This document shows positions 13,790-14,545 of a DNA stretch of 14,545 nt, in pieces. Each line of letters starts with the position of its first letter. Position 1 is the first letter of the stretch. The notes beneath the pieces were generated by a model. The model did not search any database and was not told the origin of the DNA. It saw only the letters and a program-made list of their open reading frames with translations. The stretch is from an uncultured Eubacteriales bacterium (lineage in GTDB: Bacteria; Bacillota; Clostridia; Oscillospirales; Acutalibacteraceae), in the NCBI GenBank assembly GCA_900316925.1, contig ONEU01000069.1:1-14545 (forward strand). Reading direction: 5' to 3'. The translations under genes and the position numbers were made by a program.

Positions 13790-14365
13790 ATGAGAAAAAA
13801 CCGTGTTTTTTACCTGTCGGGAGTGATCCTGATGACGGCGGTGCTGGCTGCGTGCAGCGGCGGTTCTTCGGGACAGTCTTCCTCCCGTGAGCAGTCATCG
13901 GGTAGTGCCGTCAGCACTGTCAGTACCGTATCGGGGGAGGGTTCACAGCCGGGCAGTTCTGTTACCGAGGAGCGCTCACAGGAGCGTTCACAGCCGGACA
14001 GCTCTGCAACCGGGGAGCGTTCACAGCCGGACAGCTCTGTTACCGGGGAGCGTTCACAGCCGGATAGCTCTGTTACCGTGGAATCCGGCACCGAAAGCTC
14101 TTCCCAGGGATTCACGGAAGAGGAACTGGAGCAGATGAATGAGGTTTCGGAGCGTCTGGGCGCACTGACCGGCAGCGAAGCCTTCCGGAGTGCGAAGGTT
14201 GACAAGAGAGCGGAGATGGCTCTGGAGCTGCTCAACCAACTGGCAGATGAGGGACTTGTCATCAGACAGAGTATCGAACATAATAACGACACCATCAGCT
14301 TTTCCTATAGCTGCGGCGTTCTGGGCGGCGTCATGCTCCGTGAATGGGATCCCGATATGAACTGA
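13790..14365 (+). CDS. Ser-rich lipoprotein with 11-residue tandem repeats, function unknown
   Basis: 191 aa from ATG 13790, preceded by AAAGGAA 8-9 bp upstream. The open frame starts at a GTG at 13781, which is less likely because it abuts the ribosome-binding site. A lipoprotein signal ends in a lipobox LAAC with the lipidated C22, so the protein should sit on the outer face of the membrane. Residues 23-105 are Ser-rich and disordered, with an 11-residue repeat GERSQPDSSVT (49-96). The C-terminal 85 residues (107-191) look folded: an acidic helix, a helix RAEMALELLNQLADEGL, then a beta-like segment ending GGVMLREWDPDMN. This is the only clear plus-strand gene in the window. I do not recognise the C-terminal domain. 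Confidence 0.85.
   Translation: MRKNRVFYLSGVILMTAVLAACSGGSSGQSSSREQSSGSAVSTVSTVSGEGSQPGSSVTEERSQERSQPDSSATGERSQPDSSVTGERSQPDSSVTVESGTESSSQGFTEEELEQMNEVSERLGALTGSEAFRSAKVDKRAEMALELLNQLADEGLVIRQSIEHNNDTISFSYSCGVLGGVMLREWDPDMN
13934..14077 (+). repeat. 33-bp coding tandem repeat in the lipoprotein linker
   Basis: Four units encode (G)ERSQPDSSVT-like peptides: 13934-13966, 13982-14011 (30 bp, lacking the first Gly codon), 14012-14044 and 14045-14077. A partial unit (13967-13981) lies after the first. The last three are almost identical in DNA, which points to recent expansion and likely length variation among strains. Confidence 0.9.
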
Positions 14366-14436
14366 CTCTTCCCGGTTTTCCACCAACAGGGAACAGTCTG
14401 TTGAAAACGCGGGCGGTTTCCGGCTGTCAAAAAAAC

Positions 14437-14477
14437 AAGCGGCTGTTCCCCTCTTTCGGGTCAACAGCCGCTTTTTT
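14437..14477. terminator. Strong bidirectional intrinsic terminator
   Basis: AAGCGGCTGTT (14437-14447) pairs exactly with AACAGCCGCTT (14463-14473), with CCC/GGG extending the stem. Six T (14472-14477) follow on the plus strand, and a T-rich tract (GTTTTTTTG) follows on the minus strand. It ends the lipoprotein transcript and probably a converging minus-strand gene beyond the right edge. Confidence 0.9.
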
Positions 14478-14485
14478 CCGGATTG

Positions 14486-14545
14486 TCAGTCAATGGGTTC
14501 CCGCTGTCTGCGGACGTCGGCCGGGAAACCTGTCCTGCTCCCCGC
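14486..14545 (-). CDS. Possible 3' end of a minus-strand gene cut by the window edge
   Basis: One minus-strand frame is open from the right edge to a TGA at 14488-14486, giving 19 codons rich in Arg, and it ends 8 bp before the bidirectional terminator. Only position supports it; the other frames of this short stretch are also open for a while. Confidence 0.25.
   Translation of the reverse strand, partial: AGSRTGFPADVRRQREPID

Overview
The window looks like a chromosomal segment of a Gram-positive gut Firmicute of the Clostridia, probably a Ruminococcus-like member of the Oscillospiraceae. The reasons are textbook sigma-A promoters (TTGACA, 17-bp spacer, TATAAT-like) with AGGAGG ribosome-binding sites, a split two-gene transketolase, an ECF-transporter S component, a giant 2-hydroxyacyl-CoA-dehydratase-type activase, and Ser/Glu-rich secreted proteins. 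The genus is an inference from style, not a match. Every clear gene except the last is on the minus strand.

Left end (1-2232): an AT-rich accessory island downstream of the ribosomal operon. Reading along the minus strand it holds an unrecognised 170-aa protein (1543-2055), an Abi_2/AbiF-type HEPN protein with a TTG start and an RNAAAH motif (428-1417), and, 7 bp after the abi stop codon, a consensus promoter driving a ~65-nt RNA with its own intrinsic terminator (322-387). This protein-plus-RNA pair is the most interesting object here: it has the layout of an AbiF toxin with an RNA antitoxin. Beyond it lie a second terminator with a GAAA loop and two identical copies of a 54-bp intergenic repeat. 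Two more diverged copies of that repeat occur at 8.2-8.5 kb.

Middle (2233-8052): housekeeping genes. rplM-rpsI (L13, S9) have a strong promoter and a structured leader. Next come an ECF S component with its own promoter and terminator, a transketolase pair (tktN-like then tktC-like, coupled by a 2-bp gap) with a terminator, a signal-peptide-bearing acidic single-pass membrane protein, and a pyridoxal/pyridoxamine kinase with a near-perfect promoter.

Right (8053-14545): a 537-bp intergenic stretch rich in repeats and hairpins. It is followed by a three-gene operon transcribed leftwards: a 969-aa double activase/DUF2229 protein, a 447-aa HgdB-like partner (often fused to the activase in related bacteria), and a sugar-1-phosphate transferase starting 9 bp after the partner's stop. 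Divergent from this operon is a plus-strand lipoprotein with an 11-residue tandem repeat, ending at a strong bidirectional terminator. A minus-strand gene may end just inside the right edge.

Promoters, hairpins and starts were read by eye. No alignment, profile search or folding program was available, so family names rest on recognised motifs.
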